A stretch of DNA of 6,272 nucleotides, taken from contig JASLCK010000288.1 in assembly GCA_030151865.1 (NCBI GenBank), positions 1-6,272 of the forward strand, read 5' to 3'. A model generated the notes under the pieces. It did not search any database and was not told where the DNA came from. It saw nothing but the letters and a program-made list of their open reading frames with translations. The translations under genes were made by a program, and so were the position numbers. This DNA comes from Rhodospirillaceae bacterium (lineage in GTDB: Bacteria > Pseudomonadota > Alphaproteobacteria > Rhodospirillales > Magnetospirillaceae). Shown here one piece after another: positions 1 to 5,071 of the stretch; positions within the stretch are counted from its first letter, which is position 1, and each line of letters starts with the position of its first letter.

Positions 1-420
1 CAGTTCATCCATGCTGTCGAGCGAGAAATCCCGCACGCCATGGACATGGTACGCCTCGCGGATGGCCCGGCGCGACTTCACTGGATGCATGAAAGCGATG
101 TGCGCAGCGGGGAACAGACGGCGCACCAGTTCCACCTCGGCCAGCGAGGCAGCATCGAAATGGCGCACTCCACCCGCCCACAGGGCGCGCAGCACTGCCG
201 GTTCGGGATTGCATTTGACGGCATAAAGCACGTCGCCGGGAAAGCGGGCGATGAAGCCTTCGGCCGAATCCGCCAGGACGGCGGGGCGCAGGCAATGCAT
301 CGGCTCGTCCGGGCGCTGGGCCAGGACGGCTTCGGTAACGCTGGGCAGGCTCCGGCGCGAAGCCGGAACGGCAAGGCGACGAAAATCGGACGTCGCTCCG
401 TCGTAGGTGATGAGGTTCAT
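1..420 (-). CDS. Ornithine/lysine decarboxylase, PLP-dependent group IV (N-terminal part, truncated by window edge)
   Basis: The reverse strand reads open for 140 codons from the ATG at 420-418 to the window edge, so the C-terminus is missing. Family members decarboxylate ornithine (and often lysine) to putrescine or cadaverine in the cytoplasm, using pyridoxal phosphate. The visible part is the start of the alanine-racemase-like barrel. YAVKCNP at residues 66-72 carries the PLP-binding lysine, K69, at the position it holds in eukaryotic ODC. FDAASLAEVELV follows at 88-99, FMHPVKS at 110-116 (the counterpart of the YANPCK segment) and FSLDSMDEL at 132-140. The start is supported by GGGGAG (+ strand 429-434) eight bases upstream of the ATG. 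Biosynthetic arginine decarboxylase and diaminopimelate decarboxylase are less likely because of the compact N-terminus and the YAVKCNP form. Substrate choice between ornithine and lysine cannot be settled from this half. A long leader with a small upstream ORF (589-651) suggests regulation by polyamine or amino-acid level. Confidence 0.92.
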   Translation of the reverse strand, partial: MNLITYDGATSDFRRLAVPASRRSLPSVTEAVLAQRPDEPMHCLRPAVLADSAEGFIARFPGDVLYAVKCNPEPAVLRALWAGGVRHFDAASLAEVELVRRLFPAAHIAFMHPVKSRRAIREAYHVHGVRDFSLDSMDEL

Positions 421-437
421 CTGCCAAACTCCCCAAA

Positions 438-463
438 TTCTGGGCGATTGTGCGGGCCCAGAA
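438..463. repeat. 8-bp inverted repeat just upstream of the decarboxylase ribosome binding site
   Basis: TTCTGGGC (438-445) and GCCCAGAA (456-463) are perfect inverse complements with a 10-nt loop. In the decarboxylase transcript this hairpin ends four bases before the GGGGAG ribosome binding site. It could limit ribosome access, be the last element of the leader switch, or be a protein-binding site. No T-run follows, so it is not a classical intrinsic terminator. Confidence 0.45.
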
Positions 464-495
464 CTTGAAATCCTTAAAGCTCCCGATGTCGGGAT

Positions 496-535
496 ATCCA
501 CGGGGACCGCAATCTGCCGATCCAAAAGGACCGCA
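496..535 (-). repeat. Imperfect 16-nt direct repeats forming alternative pairing partners in the leader
   Basis: Two 16-base copies at 496-511 and 520-535 agree at 13 of 16 positions (+ strand ATCCAAAAGGACCGCA and ATCCACGGGGACCGCA). Both present TGCGGT on the minus strand, complementary to ACCGCA (584-589) at the end of the short upstream ORF. The copy nearer the ORF pairs over 7 bp; the farther copy pairs over 6 bp plus a G-U. The farther copy also carries UCCCC (502-506), complementary to the GGGGA within the decarboxylase ribosome binding site (430-434). A switching role is inference. Confidence 0.45.
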
Positions 536-588
536 GGCGGCAACAACGTCATTGGAAAAACACGCAAACACGCCAAAGCGTACTGCGG

Positions 589-651
589 TTACCAATGCAA
601 CCAGGGACTTCGGAAATGCGGGGAAATCCTCGCCCGTAAAGTAACAACCAT
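589..651 (-). CDS. Putative 20-aa regulatory leader peptide upstream of the decarboxylase
   Basis: A short reverse-strand ORF starts with ATG at 651-649 and ends with TAA at 591-589. It encodes MVVTLRARIS followed by PHFRSPWLHW. It has the best ribosome binding site in the area, GGGAGG (+ strand 657-662), five bases from the ATG. The peptide is rich in arginine (three), histidine (two) and aromatic residues near its C-terminus, and it ends 168 nt before the decarboxylase ATG. In gammaproteobacteria the ornithine-sensing leader peptide SpeFL precedes speF and contains arginine, histidine and phenylalanine motifs; the resemblance here is in position and general composition only. Immediately after its stop codon lies ACCGCA, which has two possible pairing partners downstream, as expected if ribosome position on this ORF selects RNA structure. 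No direct evidence of translation exists in the sequence beyond the ribosome binding site. Confidence 0.6.
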   Translation of the reverse strand: MVVTLRARISPHFRSPWLHW

Positions 652-774
652 GTCCACCTCCCTTTCGGGGACCGGCCCACATGTCGGCCAGAGACCAAAA
701 AGGACGCGTTACCGTCGTTGCTTGGCCGGGGTAAGAACCAACCCCAGCGGCACGTGCGAGTGCGTCTGTACGGC

Positions 775-804
775 TCTATATACTCTTTTTATTCCCGGTT
801 TCAA
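775..804 (-). promoter_or_regulatory. Sigma70-like promoter for the decarboxylase leader transcript
   Basis: Read on the minus strand, TTGAAA (799-804) is followed after 18 bases by TATAGA (775-780), or after 16 bases by TATATA (777-782). The intervening DNA is AT-rich in an otherwise GC-rich region. Transcription would begin near 768 and produce the long leader. It is the best match to the -35/-10 consensus that I found upstream of the decarboxylase. Confidence 0.55.
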
Positions 805-832
805 GTTTCTTTATGGGTTTCTTACAGGGCGG

Positions 833-892
833 GCCGGAAGTAAAGCCATGCTGAACTGTAACAATAGGCTGTTCCTGACGATTACTTCCGGC
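833..892. repeat. Perfect 11-bp inverted repeat with 38-nt spacer
   Basis: GCCGGAAGTAA (833-843) and TTACTTCCGGC (882-892) are exact inverse complements. The pair lies between the decarboxylase promoter and the AT-rich promoter region of the gene at 982, with no coding sequence inside. It may be a small palindromic intergenic element, the remnant ends of a miniature transposable element, or paired operator half-sites serving the divergent promoters. The 38-nt spacer and absence of a T-run argue against an intrinsic terminator. Confidence 0.5.
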
Positions 893-920
893 TCACTCGA
901 TCAAATGGGAATGTAAAAAC

Positions 921-949
921 TTATAAGAGTTATTTTAAAAGTATATTAT
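921..949 (+). promoter_or_regulatory. Possible AT-rich promoter of the gene at 982
   Basis: The roughly 50 bases from 911 are strikingly AT-rich. A -10-like TATTAT (944-949) lies 17 bases after a poor -35-like TTATAA (921-926). This is the only promoter-like stretch before the gene, but the -35 match is weak, so the exact boxes are uncertain. Confidence 0.35.
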
Positions 950-981
950 CGTAATAAGTGTATTTGTCGAAGGGGGCTTTC

Positions 982-1935
982 ATGCTGGCAGGGGCAAGGC
1001 GCGTCGCACAGGCGCAAACCACCGATCATCAAGGGACGGCACTCCAGCGTCAGCCTGCTGCAGGACAAGCGGTGCTGGGGCAAACGGCACAGGCCAAGTC
1101 CCTGCATGTCCTTCAGCAGCGGCTAAACCACCAGGGCGGCGATCAGGCGCCAGTGCAGATGGCGCGCTATCAGGCGAAACAGGCCACTGAAGGTGTCGCC
1201 ATGGATGTCGAATTGGTGCATGGGCCGGGACAAATAGAGATCATTGACCACCTGGATCGGGAGGGGAAACCGCGTGCCTCCGGCCTGTTGACCTATCAGG
1301 TCGATCCCAAGGGCTCGGGGTGGGAGTTAATGGAGTTTGAAGCGCAGCCAGCTGGAACGGGTCTGGGAAGCTTGTTGCTTTTTGAATTCGCACATCTGGC
1401 CGTTCAGCATGAATGCCCAGTCATCCGGGTTGCTGCTCCCGCTTTATCGGCCATGGGGGCTTATGTTGCCTTTGGGGGTAAAATTGGGAAACCAGAAACT
1501 TTCAAACAAACCTATGGGGTCTATAAGGAAAATATGAGCGCGCGTCCCGAAGATAAGGACTCGGAAGATGAGGGGGCAAAGAAAAAATATGAGGCTGGAT
1601 TTATGAGTCATAAATCCCTAGTCGAAGCTGAGGCATCGACATTTGCAGAGCAAAAGGTTGCGCGAGAAAAGTACTTTAATCCAGACATGAGCAAAGAAGA
1701 GTTGAGGGAAGTTGGGGCTCAGGTTGCGGCCGAGCATGTTGCATCCCATCCTTATGGACCTGATGAATTGGAGCGCCTGGCCTATTATGCGGGGCTGTCT
1801 GCAACTCTGGTGTATGAGCCAAGTCAATTGCAGGAGAAAACTGCTGGGATGTGGGGCAAAAAGTGGGCTCTCGTTCAGCCGCCGCAGCCCTCCAAGAAGA
1901 AGAATATAATTAGTAAATTCCTCGATATGTTTTGA
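982..1935 (+). CDS. Hypothetical protein, effector-like N-terminus with probable GNAT-like acetyltransferase core
   Basis: I do not recognise this 317-aa protein. The ATG at 982 is preferred to the in-frame GTG at 958 because GAAGGGGG (969-976) sits five bases ahead of it. Residues 1-70 are low-complexity, rich in Gln and Ala, with LQRQP (21-25), LQQRLN (44-49) and APVQMARY (57-64). Such segments recall the disordered leaders of polymorphic toxins and of proteins linked to extracellular contractile injection systems (inference from style). Residues 75-180 look like a GNAT fold: strands around GLLTYQV (101-107) and WELMEFEA (114-121), then QPAGTG (122-127), which fits the Q/R-x-x-G-x-G/A acetyl-CoA loop. 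A helix and strand follow (CPVIRVAA, 145-152), then AMGAYVAFGGK (157-167), like the GNAT C-terminal Y-x-x-x-G-F region. Residues 187-204 are highly charged; 205-317 are helical with a basic tail (KKK, 305-307). There is no signal peptide or membrane segment. The second half is AT-richer than its neighbours, suggesting transfer. Activity is unproven. Confidence 0.8.
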   Translation: MLAGARRVAQAQTTDHQGTALQRQPAAGQAVLGQTAQAKSLHVLQQRLNHQGGDQAPVQMARYQAKQATEGVAMDVELVHGPGQIEIIDHLDREGKPRASGLLTYQVDPKGSGWELMEFEAQPAGTGLGSLLLFEFAHLAVQHECPVIRVAAPALSAMGAYVAFGGKIGKPETFKQTYGVYKENMSARPEDKDSEDEGAKKKYEAGFMSHKSLVEAEASTFAEQKVAREKYFNPDMSKEELREVGAQVAAEHVASHPYGPDELERLAYYAGLSATLVYEPSQLQEKTAGMWGKKWALVQPPQPSKKKNIISKFLDMF

Positions 1936-1953
1936 GATCGTCCTGAACCAAGC

Positions 1954-1980
1954 GCCGCCCTGCCTGACCGGCGGGGCGGC
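1954..1980. terminator. Strong GC-rich hairpin between convergent genes, probable bidirectional terminator
   Basis: GCCGCCCTGCC (1954-1964) pairs with GGCGGGGCGGC (1970-1980) around a 5-nt loop TGACC: 11 pairs, one of them T-G. It lies 18 bases past the stop of the rightward gene and 13 bases past the stop of the leftward agmatinase, exactly where shared termination would be expected. Neither side shows a convincing T-run, so termination may be weak, Rho-assisted, or the hairpin may mainly protect 3' ends. Confidence 0.65.
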
Positions 1981-1993
1981 ACAGGTCGCGTGG

Positions 1994-2884
1994 CTATTTG
2001 GCTGCTTGCAGCATGCTGAGGTAATGCCAAGCGATGGTCGCCCCGGCCAGAGAGGTGATTTCCGCCACATCATAGACGGGGGCGACTTCCACCACGTCCA
2101 TGCCGACCCAGTTGAGACCCGCCAGGGCTTTCAGCATCGCCATCATCTGCCAAGACGCCAGCCCGCCCACTTCCGGCGTGCCGGTGCCGGGTGCGAAGGC
2201 GGGGTCCAGGGCGTCGATGTCAAAGGACAGATAGGCCGCCTGATCACCCACCACTTTACGGGCCAGATCGGCCACGGCCAGGGGGCCCATTTCGTGGGCC
2301 TGCTGGGCGGTGATGATGGTGACGCCCTTGCCGACGGTCCAATCCCAGACCTCGCGCTGCATGGGCGAGCGGATGCCGATTTGCACCATGCGGCGGGGAT
2401 CGATCAGACCTTCCTCGATGCAATGATAAAAGACCGAGCCATGGCCATAGGTCTGACCAAAGCTGTCGGGCCAGGTGTCGATATGGGCGTCGAAATGGAT
2501 CAGTCCCACCGGCCCGGTCCGCTTGGTCAGCGCGCGCAGCAACGGCAGGGTGATGGAATGTTCGCCGCCCAGGGTCACCAGATGCTCATGGCGGGCGGCC
2601 TGTTCCTCGATCAGCTTCAGGCTGCCGGGAATGTCGCCCAAAGCCAGTTGGAAGTCGCCGACATCGGCGAAGGGCAGGGCGATGGGGTCAGCCCAGTTGG
2701 CGGGATTGGCGCCATCCACCAGCATCTTGCTGGCGACGCGGATCGACAAGGGGCCAAAGCGGGTGCCTGGTCGGTTGGTCACGCCGATATCCAGCGGCAC
2801 TCCCGCCACATGCACCCGCGCCTGATCGGGGGCGGTGGTGGTGCCCAAAAAGGTCGGCTGAACGGCGAAAGTCGGGGTATGCAT
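1994..2884 (-). CDS. speB: Agmatinase-family ureohydrolase
   Basis: This 296-aa protein belongs to the arginase/agmatinase superfamily, binuclear manganese enzymes that hydrolyse guanidino compounds to urea; agmatinase makes putrescine from agmatine. All metal ligands are visible: GGEHS (H109), FDAHID (D132, H134, D136) and SFDID (D222, D224), within the family signature ending DPAFAPGTGTPEVGG (227-241). YGHGSVFYHCIEEGLIDP (146-163) and VGMDVVEVAPVYD (260-272) match E. coli SpeB closely. I chose ATG 2884, with GAGG (2890-2893) five bases upstream; a TTG at 2938 would add 18 residues but has no ribosome binding site. The gene converges on the protein at 982-1935 and diverges from the MOSC gene. 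Guanidinobutyrase or guanidinopropionase activity cannot be excluded, since these relatives share the motifs and no arginine decarboxylase gene is visible here. With the decarboxylase at 1-420 it suggests a polyamine locus. Confidence 0.93.
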   Translation of the reverse strand: MHTPTFAVQPTFLGTTTAPDQARVHVAGVPLDIGVTNRPGTRFGPLSIRVASKMLVDGANPANWADPIALPFADVGDFQLALGDIPGSLKLIEEQAARHEHLVTLGGEHSITLPLLRALTKRTGPVGLIHFDAHIDTWPDSFGQTYGHGSVFYHCIEEGLIDPRRMVQIGIRSPMQREVWDWTVGKGVTIITAQQAHEMGPLAVADLARKVVGDQAAYLSFDIDALDPAFAPGTGTPEVGGLASWQMMAMLKALAGLNWVGMDVVEVAPVYDVAEITSLAGATIAWHYLSMLQAAK

Positions 2885-2939
2885 GACGGCCTCGGCTTGA
2901 AAAGGGTGGGGCTTGAAAGGGGCTGGCGGATGCGCCAAA

Positions 2940-2974
2940 TGTGATCACAATACACCGGGTGCGCGCGGCAGCAA
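2940..2974 (-). promoter_or_regulatory. Possible agmatinase promoter with overlapping palindrome
   Basis: On the minus strand TTGCTG (2969-2974) is followed after 16 bases by TATTGT (2947-2952). A perfect 10-bp palindrome, TGTGATCACA (2940-2949), overlaps this -10 and would sit near the transcription start, a position suited to a repressor. It resembles joined CRP half-sites but lacks the 6-bp spacer of a CRP or FNR site. Transcription from here would give a leader of about 55 nt. Confidence 0.35.
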
Positions 2975-3024
2975 AGCGCAATAGGCAGCGGGGCGCGCTG
3001 CCGATCAGGGTAAGGATCAGGGTG

Positions 3025-3717
3025 ATGCAACAGGGTGAACAGGTGTCGGTTCTGGCGGTGCTGACCGGATCGGTAGCCGAACTGGGTTTGGTGCAATCGG
3101 CGATCCATAAGCAGCCGCGCGACGGCAAGGTGATGCTGCACCGCCTGGGGCTGGAGGGCGATCAACAGGCCGACCGCCGCTTTCATGGGGGAGAGGACAA
3201 GGCCCTGCATCATTATGCCCGCGATCATTACCCGGTCTGGCGCGCCGAGTATCCGGACTTGCCTCCGTTCCCGGTGCCGGGCGGCTTCGGTGAAAATGTC
3301 TCGACCCTGGGCATGGTGGAGGAAGCGGTCTGTTTCGGCGATGTGTACCGCCTGGGTGGGGCGCTGGTGCAGGTGTCTCAGCCGCGTCAACCTTGCTGGA
3401 AACTGAACATTCGCTTCGGCCATCCCGATTTCGCCCGGCGGGTGCAAGACAGCGGGCGCACCGGCTGGTATTACCGGGTGCTGCGTGAGGGCGAGGTAGC
3501 GGCGGGCGACAGTTTTATCCTGGAGGGCCGTCCCTATCCCGATTGGAGCATCGCCCGCCTTTTGCGCCTGTGGTACGGCACACCCCTGGATCATGACGGT
3601 TTGCGGGCGGTTTTAGACCTTGCGGATTTACCCGAACGCTGGCGCGCTACCGCCCTTTTGCGCCTGGAAACCGGGCGGGTGGAGGAGTGGGGGCCGCGGC
3701 TTTTGTCTCCGGCGTAA
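3025..3717 (+). CDS. YiiM-type MOSC domain protein, probable molybdenum-cofactor enzyme
   Basis: The 230-aa protein aligns along its whole length, by eye, with E. coli YiiM (about 224 aa). YiiM is a molybdenum-cofactor protein that reduces N-hydroxylated substrates such as 6-hydroxylaminopurine. Diagnostic segments: LGLEGDQQADRRFHGGEDKAL (41-61), HHYARDHYPVW (62-72), GGFGENVST (86-94), GDVYRLGGALVQVSQPRQPCWKLN (105-128) and GRTGWYYRVL (144-153). C124 in QPCWKL is the conserved MOSC cysteine expected to coordinate molybdenum. A C-terminal helical region (171-230) matches the YiiM 3-alpha extension. I chose ATG 3025 because AAGGA (3012-3016) lies eight bases upstream and the resulting N-terminus fits YiiM; the frame stays open to a GTG at 2941, adding 28 arginine-rich residues that do not look like a real N-terminus. 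It is divergent from agmatinase and upstream of rplY. No signal peptide; cytoplasmic. Confidence 0.9.
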   Translation: MQQGEQVSVLAVLTGSVAELGLVQSAIHKQPRDGKVMLHRLGLEGDQQADRRFHGGEDKALHHYARDHYPVWRAEYPDLPPFPVPGGFGENVSTLGMVEEAVCFGDVYRLGGALVQVSQPRQPCWKLNIRFGHPDFARRVQDSGRTGWYYRVLREGEVAAGDSFILEGRPYPDWSIARLLRLWYGTPLDHDGLRAVLDLADLPERWRATALLRLETGRVEEWGPRLLSPA

Positions 3718-3828
3718 GATGGGGTGCAACTCTCCTTGCGGTTTCGCGGGGAATCGTGTAAACGGTCCGCTTCCTTTCAGCGTCGGCACCCCTGGAGGCC
3801 GCGCTATTTTGTATTGGAGTGAGTTTAA

Positions 3829-4461
3829 ATGAGCGAAGTCACCAACATCAGCGTTGTGGCGCGTGAGAAGGCCGGTAAGGGGGAAGCCCGCGCCACCCGT
3901 CGTAGCGGTCTGGTTCCCGGCGTCATTTATGGCAACAAGCAGACCCCCGTTACCGTCGCCATCGATCCCCGCCGTCTGTGGGCTGAAATGAACAAGGCCG
4001 GTTTCCGTACCCGTCTGTTCAACGTCCAGGTTGAAGGCGGCAAGACCGAGCTGTGCCTGTGCCGTGACGTGCAGCGCCATGTCGTTTCGGGCCAGCCGGT
4101 CCATTTCGACTTCCAGCGCGTCAGCGGCGACTCCAAGGTCCATGTCAAGGTTCCGGTGCACTTCGCCAACCAGGACGCCTCGGCCGGCCTGAAGCGTGGC
4201 GGCGTTCTGAACGTCGTGCATCACGAACTGGAAATCACCGTTCCCGCCGGCTCGATCCCGAACGAACTGGTGGTCGATCTGTCCAACGCCGACGTCGGCG
4301 CTGTCATCCATCTGGATGCCATCAAGCTGCCGGCTGGTGCCGCTGTGGTCAGCCATGAAAAGAGCATGACCCTGGCCACCATCGTCGCCCCGACCGTCGC
4401 CCCGGCTGACGATGCCGAAGCTGCTGCTCCGGCTGCCGCCGAAGGCACTGCCGAAGCGTAA
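3829..4461 (+). CDS. rplY: 50S ribosomal protein L25 / general stress protein Ctc (bL25, long form)
   Basis: bL25 binds 5S rRNA at the central protuberance of the large ribosomal subunit. At 210 aa this is the long, two-domain Ctc form rather than the roughly 95-aa E. coli version. The N-terminal 5S-binding domain spans about residues 4-97: GKGEARATRRSGLVPGVIYG (16-35), then RDVQRHVVSGQPVHFDFQRV (79-98). A beta-rich C-terminal domain follows at 103-187 (KVHVKVPVHF, GGVLNVVHHELEI, LPAG). The tail from 188 is Ala/Glu/Asp-rich and probably flexible. ATG 3829 follows GGAG (3816-3819) by nine bases. The 111-nt gap after the MOSC gene contains no strong promoter match (a weak TTGCGG at 3735 with a poor -10 near 3758), so whether rplY starts its own transcript is unclear. 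It leads a cluster with pth and ychF, a common proteobacterial order. Confidence 0.97.
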   Translation: MSEVTNISVVAREKAGKGEARATRRSGLVPGVIYGNKQTPVTVAIDPRRLWAEMNKAGFRTRLFNVQVEGGKTELCLCRDVQRHVVSGQPVHFDFQRVSGDSKVHVKVPVHFANQDASAGLKRGGVLNVVHHELEITVPAGSIPNELVVDLSNADVGAVIHLDAIKLPAGAAVVSHEKSMTLATIVAPTVAPADDAEAAAPAAAEGTAEA

Positions 4462-4465
4462 AACG

Positions 4466-5071
4466 ATGCGTTTGCTGGTCGGTCTGGGCAACCCCGGTGG
4501 GGCCTATGCCCGCAACCGCCACAACATCGGCTTTATGGCGGCGGACGAAATCGTCCGCCGCCATTCGTTTGCGCCCTGGCGGTCCAAGTTCCAGGGGCAA
4601 CTGGCCGAAGGTACTGTGGCGGGCGAAAAGGTTCTGGTCCTAAAGCCGGAAACCTTTATGAATCTGTCGGGCCAGTCGGTGGCCGCAGCTGCGCGTTTCC
4701 ATAAGATCGCGCTGGAAGACGTCATTGTCTTTCATGACGAGTTGGACCTGCCGCCCGCCAAGGTGCGGGTCAAACAGGGCGGCGGTGCGGGCGGACATAA
4801 CGGCCTGAAAAGCATCGACGCCCATTTGGGCAACAATTACTGGCGCGTCCGTCTTGGCATCGGCCATCCGGGCGACAAGGCGCTGGTGCATAATTGGGTT
4901 CTGGGCAACTTTGCCCAATCCGATCAAACTTGGCTGGACGCTTTGCTGGACAAAGTGGCGCGGGAACTGCCGCTGCTGCTGTCGGGCGAGGCCAACGGCT
5001 TCATGAACCGTCTGGCTCAGGCCGTGCCGGTTCCCAAACCTAAGAAATCCGAGCAAAGCGGAGGCTCCTGA
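4466..5071 (+). CDS. pth: Peptidyl-tRNA hydrolase (bacterial Pth)
   Basis: Pth cleaves the ester bond of peptidyl-tRNAs that drop off the ribosome, recycling tRNA; it is essential in most bacteria. The 201-aa product has the full family pattern: LVGLGNPGGAYARNRHNIG (4-22) with N9 and catalytic H19, KPETFMNLSG (60-69) with N66, FHDELDLPPAKVRVKQGGGAGGHNGLKS from 89 with D91 and N112, and RVRLGIGHPG (127-136). These correspond to N10, H20, N68, D93 and N114 of the E. coli enzyme. The Lys/Pro/Ser-rich C-terminal tail (188-201) is an extension seen in many alphaproteobacterial homologues. ATG 4466 lies four bases after the rplY stop with no clear ribosome binding site, so translation is probably coupled to rplY; an in-frame ATG at 4412 lies inside rplY and would add 18 residues unlike Pth. 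The stop overlaps the ychF start by one base (TGATG). Confidence 0.97.
   Translation: MRLLVGLGNPGGAYARNRHNIGFMAADEIVRRHSFAPWRSKFQGQLAEGTVAGEKVLVLKPETFMNLSGQSVAAAARFHKIALEDVIVFHDELDLPPAKVRVKQGGGAGGHNGLKSIDAHLGNNYWRVRLGIGHPGDKALVHNWVLGNFAQSDQTWLDALLDKVARELPLLLSGEANGFMNRLAQAVPVPKPKKSEQSGGS

Larger units (their letters stand above)
421..768 (-). promoter_or_regulatory. Long structured 5' leader of the decarboxylase, candidate speF-type RNA element
   Basis: About 350 nt separate the probable transcription start (near 768) from the decarboxylase ATG, and no conventional gene explains them. Seen directly on the minus strand: a CCC/GGG hairpin with a GAAA tetraloop (660-669) that overlaps the ribosome binding site of a 20-codon ORF at 589-651. 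The sequence ACCGCA just after that ORF can pair with either of two TGCGGT copies at 530-535 and 506-511. There is also a TCCCGA/TCGGGA palindrome at 481-494 and an 8-bp inverted repeat (438-463) next to the decarboxylase ribosome binding site. Established knowledge: a conserved RNA element named speF was reported upstream of ornithine decarboxylase genes in alphaproteobacteria. That this leader belongs to it is inference from position, gene and organism type, not from a covariance search. Confidence 0.6.

Noticed and set aside
5..682. Long reverse-strand ORF of 225 codons covering the leader and the decarboxylase start
   Set aside because: It runs through the decarboxylase in a different frame from the well-supported YAVKCNP-containing protein and shows no recognisable family features; it is a GC-rich shadow.
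407..916. Forward ORF of 169 codons across the decarboxylase leader region
   Set aside because: It has no ribosome binding site, no recognisable motifs and irregular composition, and it lies antisense to the leader elements; more likely chance.
420..981. CRISPR array, tRNA or rRNA in the gene-poor region
   Set aside because: There is no regular repeat-spacer pattern, no cloverleaf and no rRNA-like sequence; the repeats there are short and fit a leader RNA.
2006..2944. Forward ORF of 312 codons opposite the agmatinase
   Set aside because: It is an antisense shadow of a clear agmatinase with all metal ligands; its translation is Gly/His/Gln-rich with no family resemblance.
2940..2949. CRP/FNR binding site reading of TGTGATCACA
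   Set aside because: CRP sites need a 6-bp spacer between TGTGA and TCACA (FNR sites are similarly spaced); here the halves abut, so only a generic palindrome is claimed.
3628..4491. Reverse ORF of 287 codons opposite rplY
   Set aside because: Antisense shadow of a certain ribosomal protein gene in GC-rich DNA.
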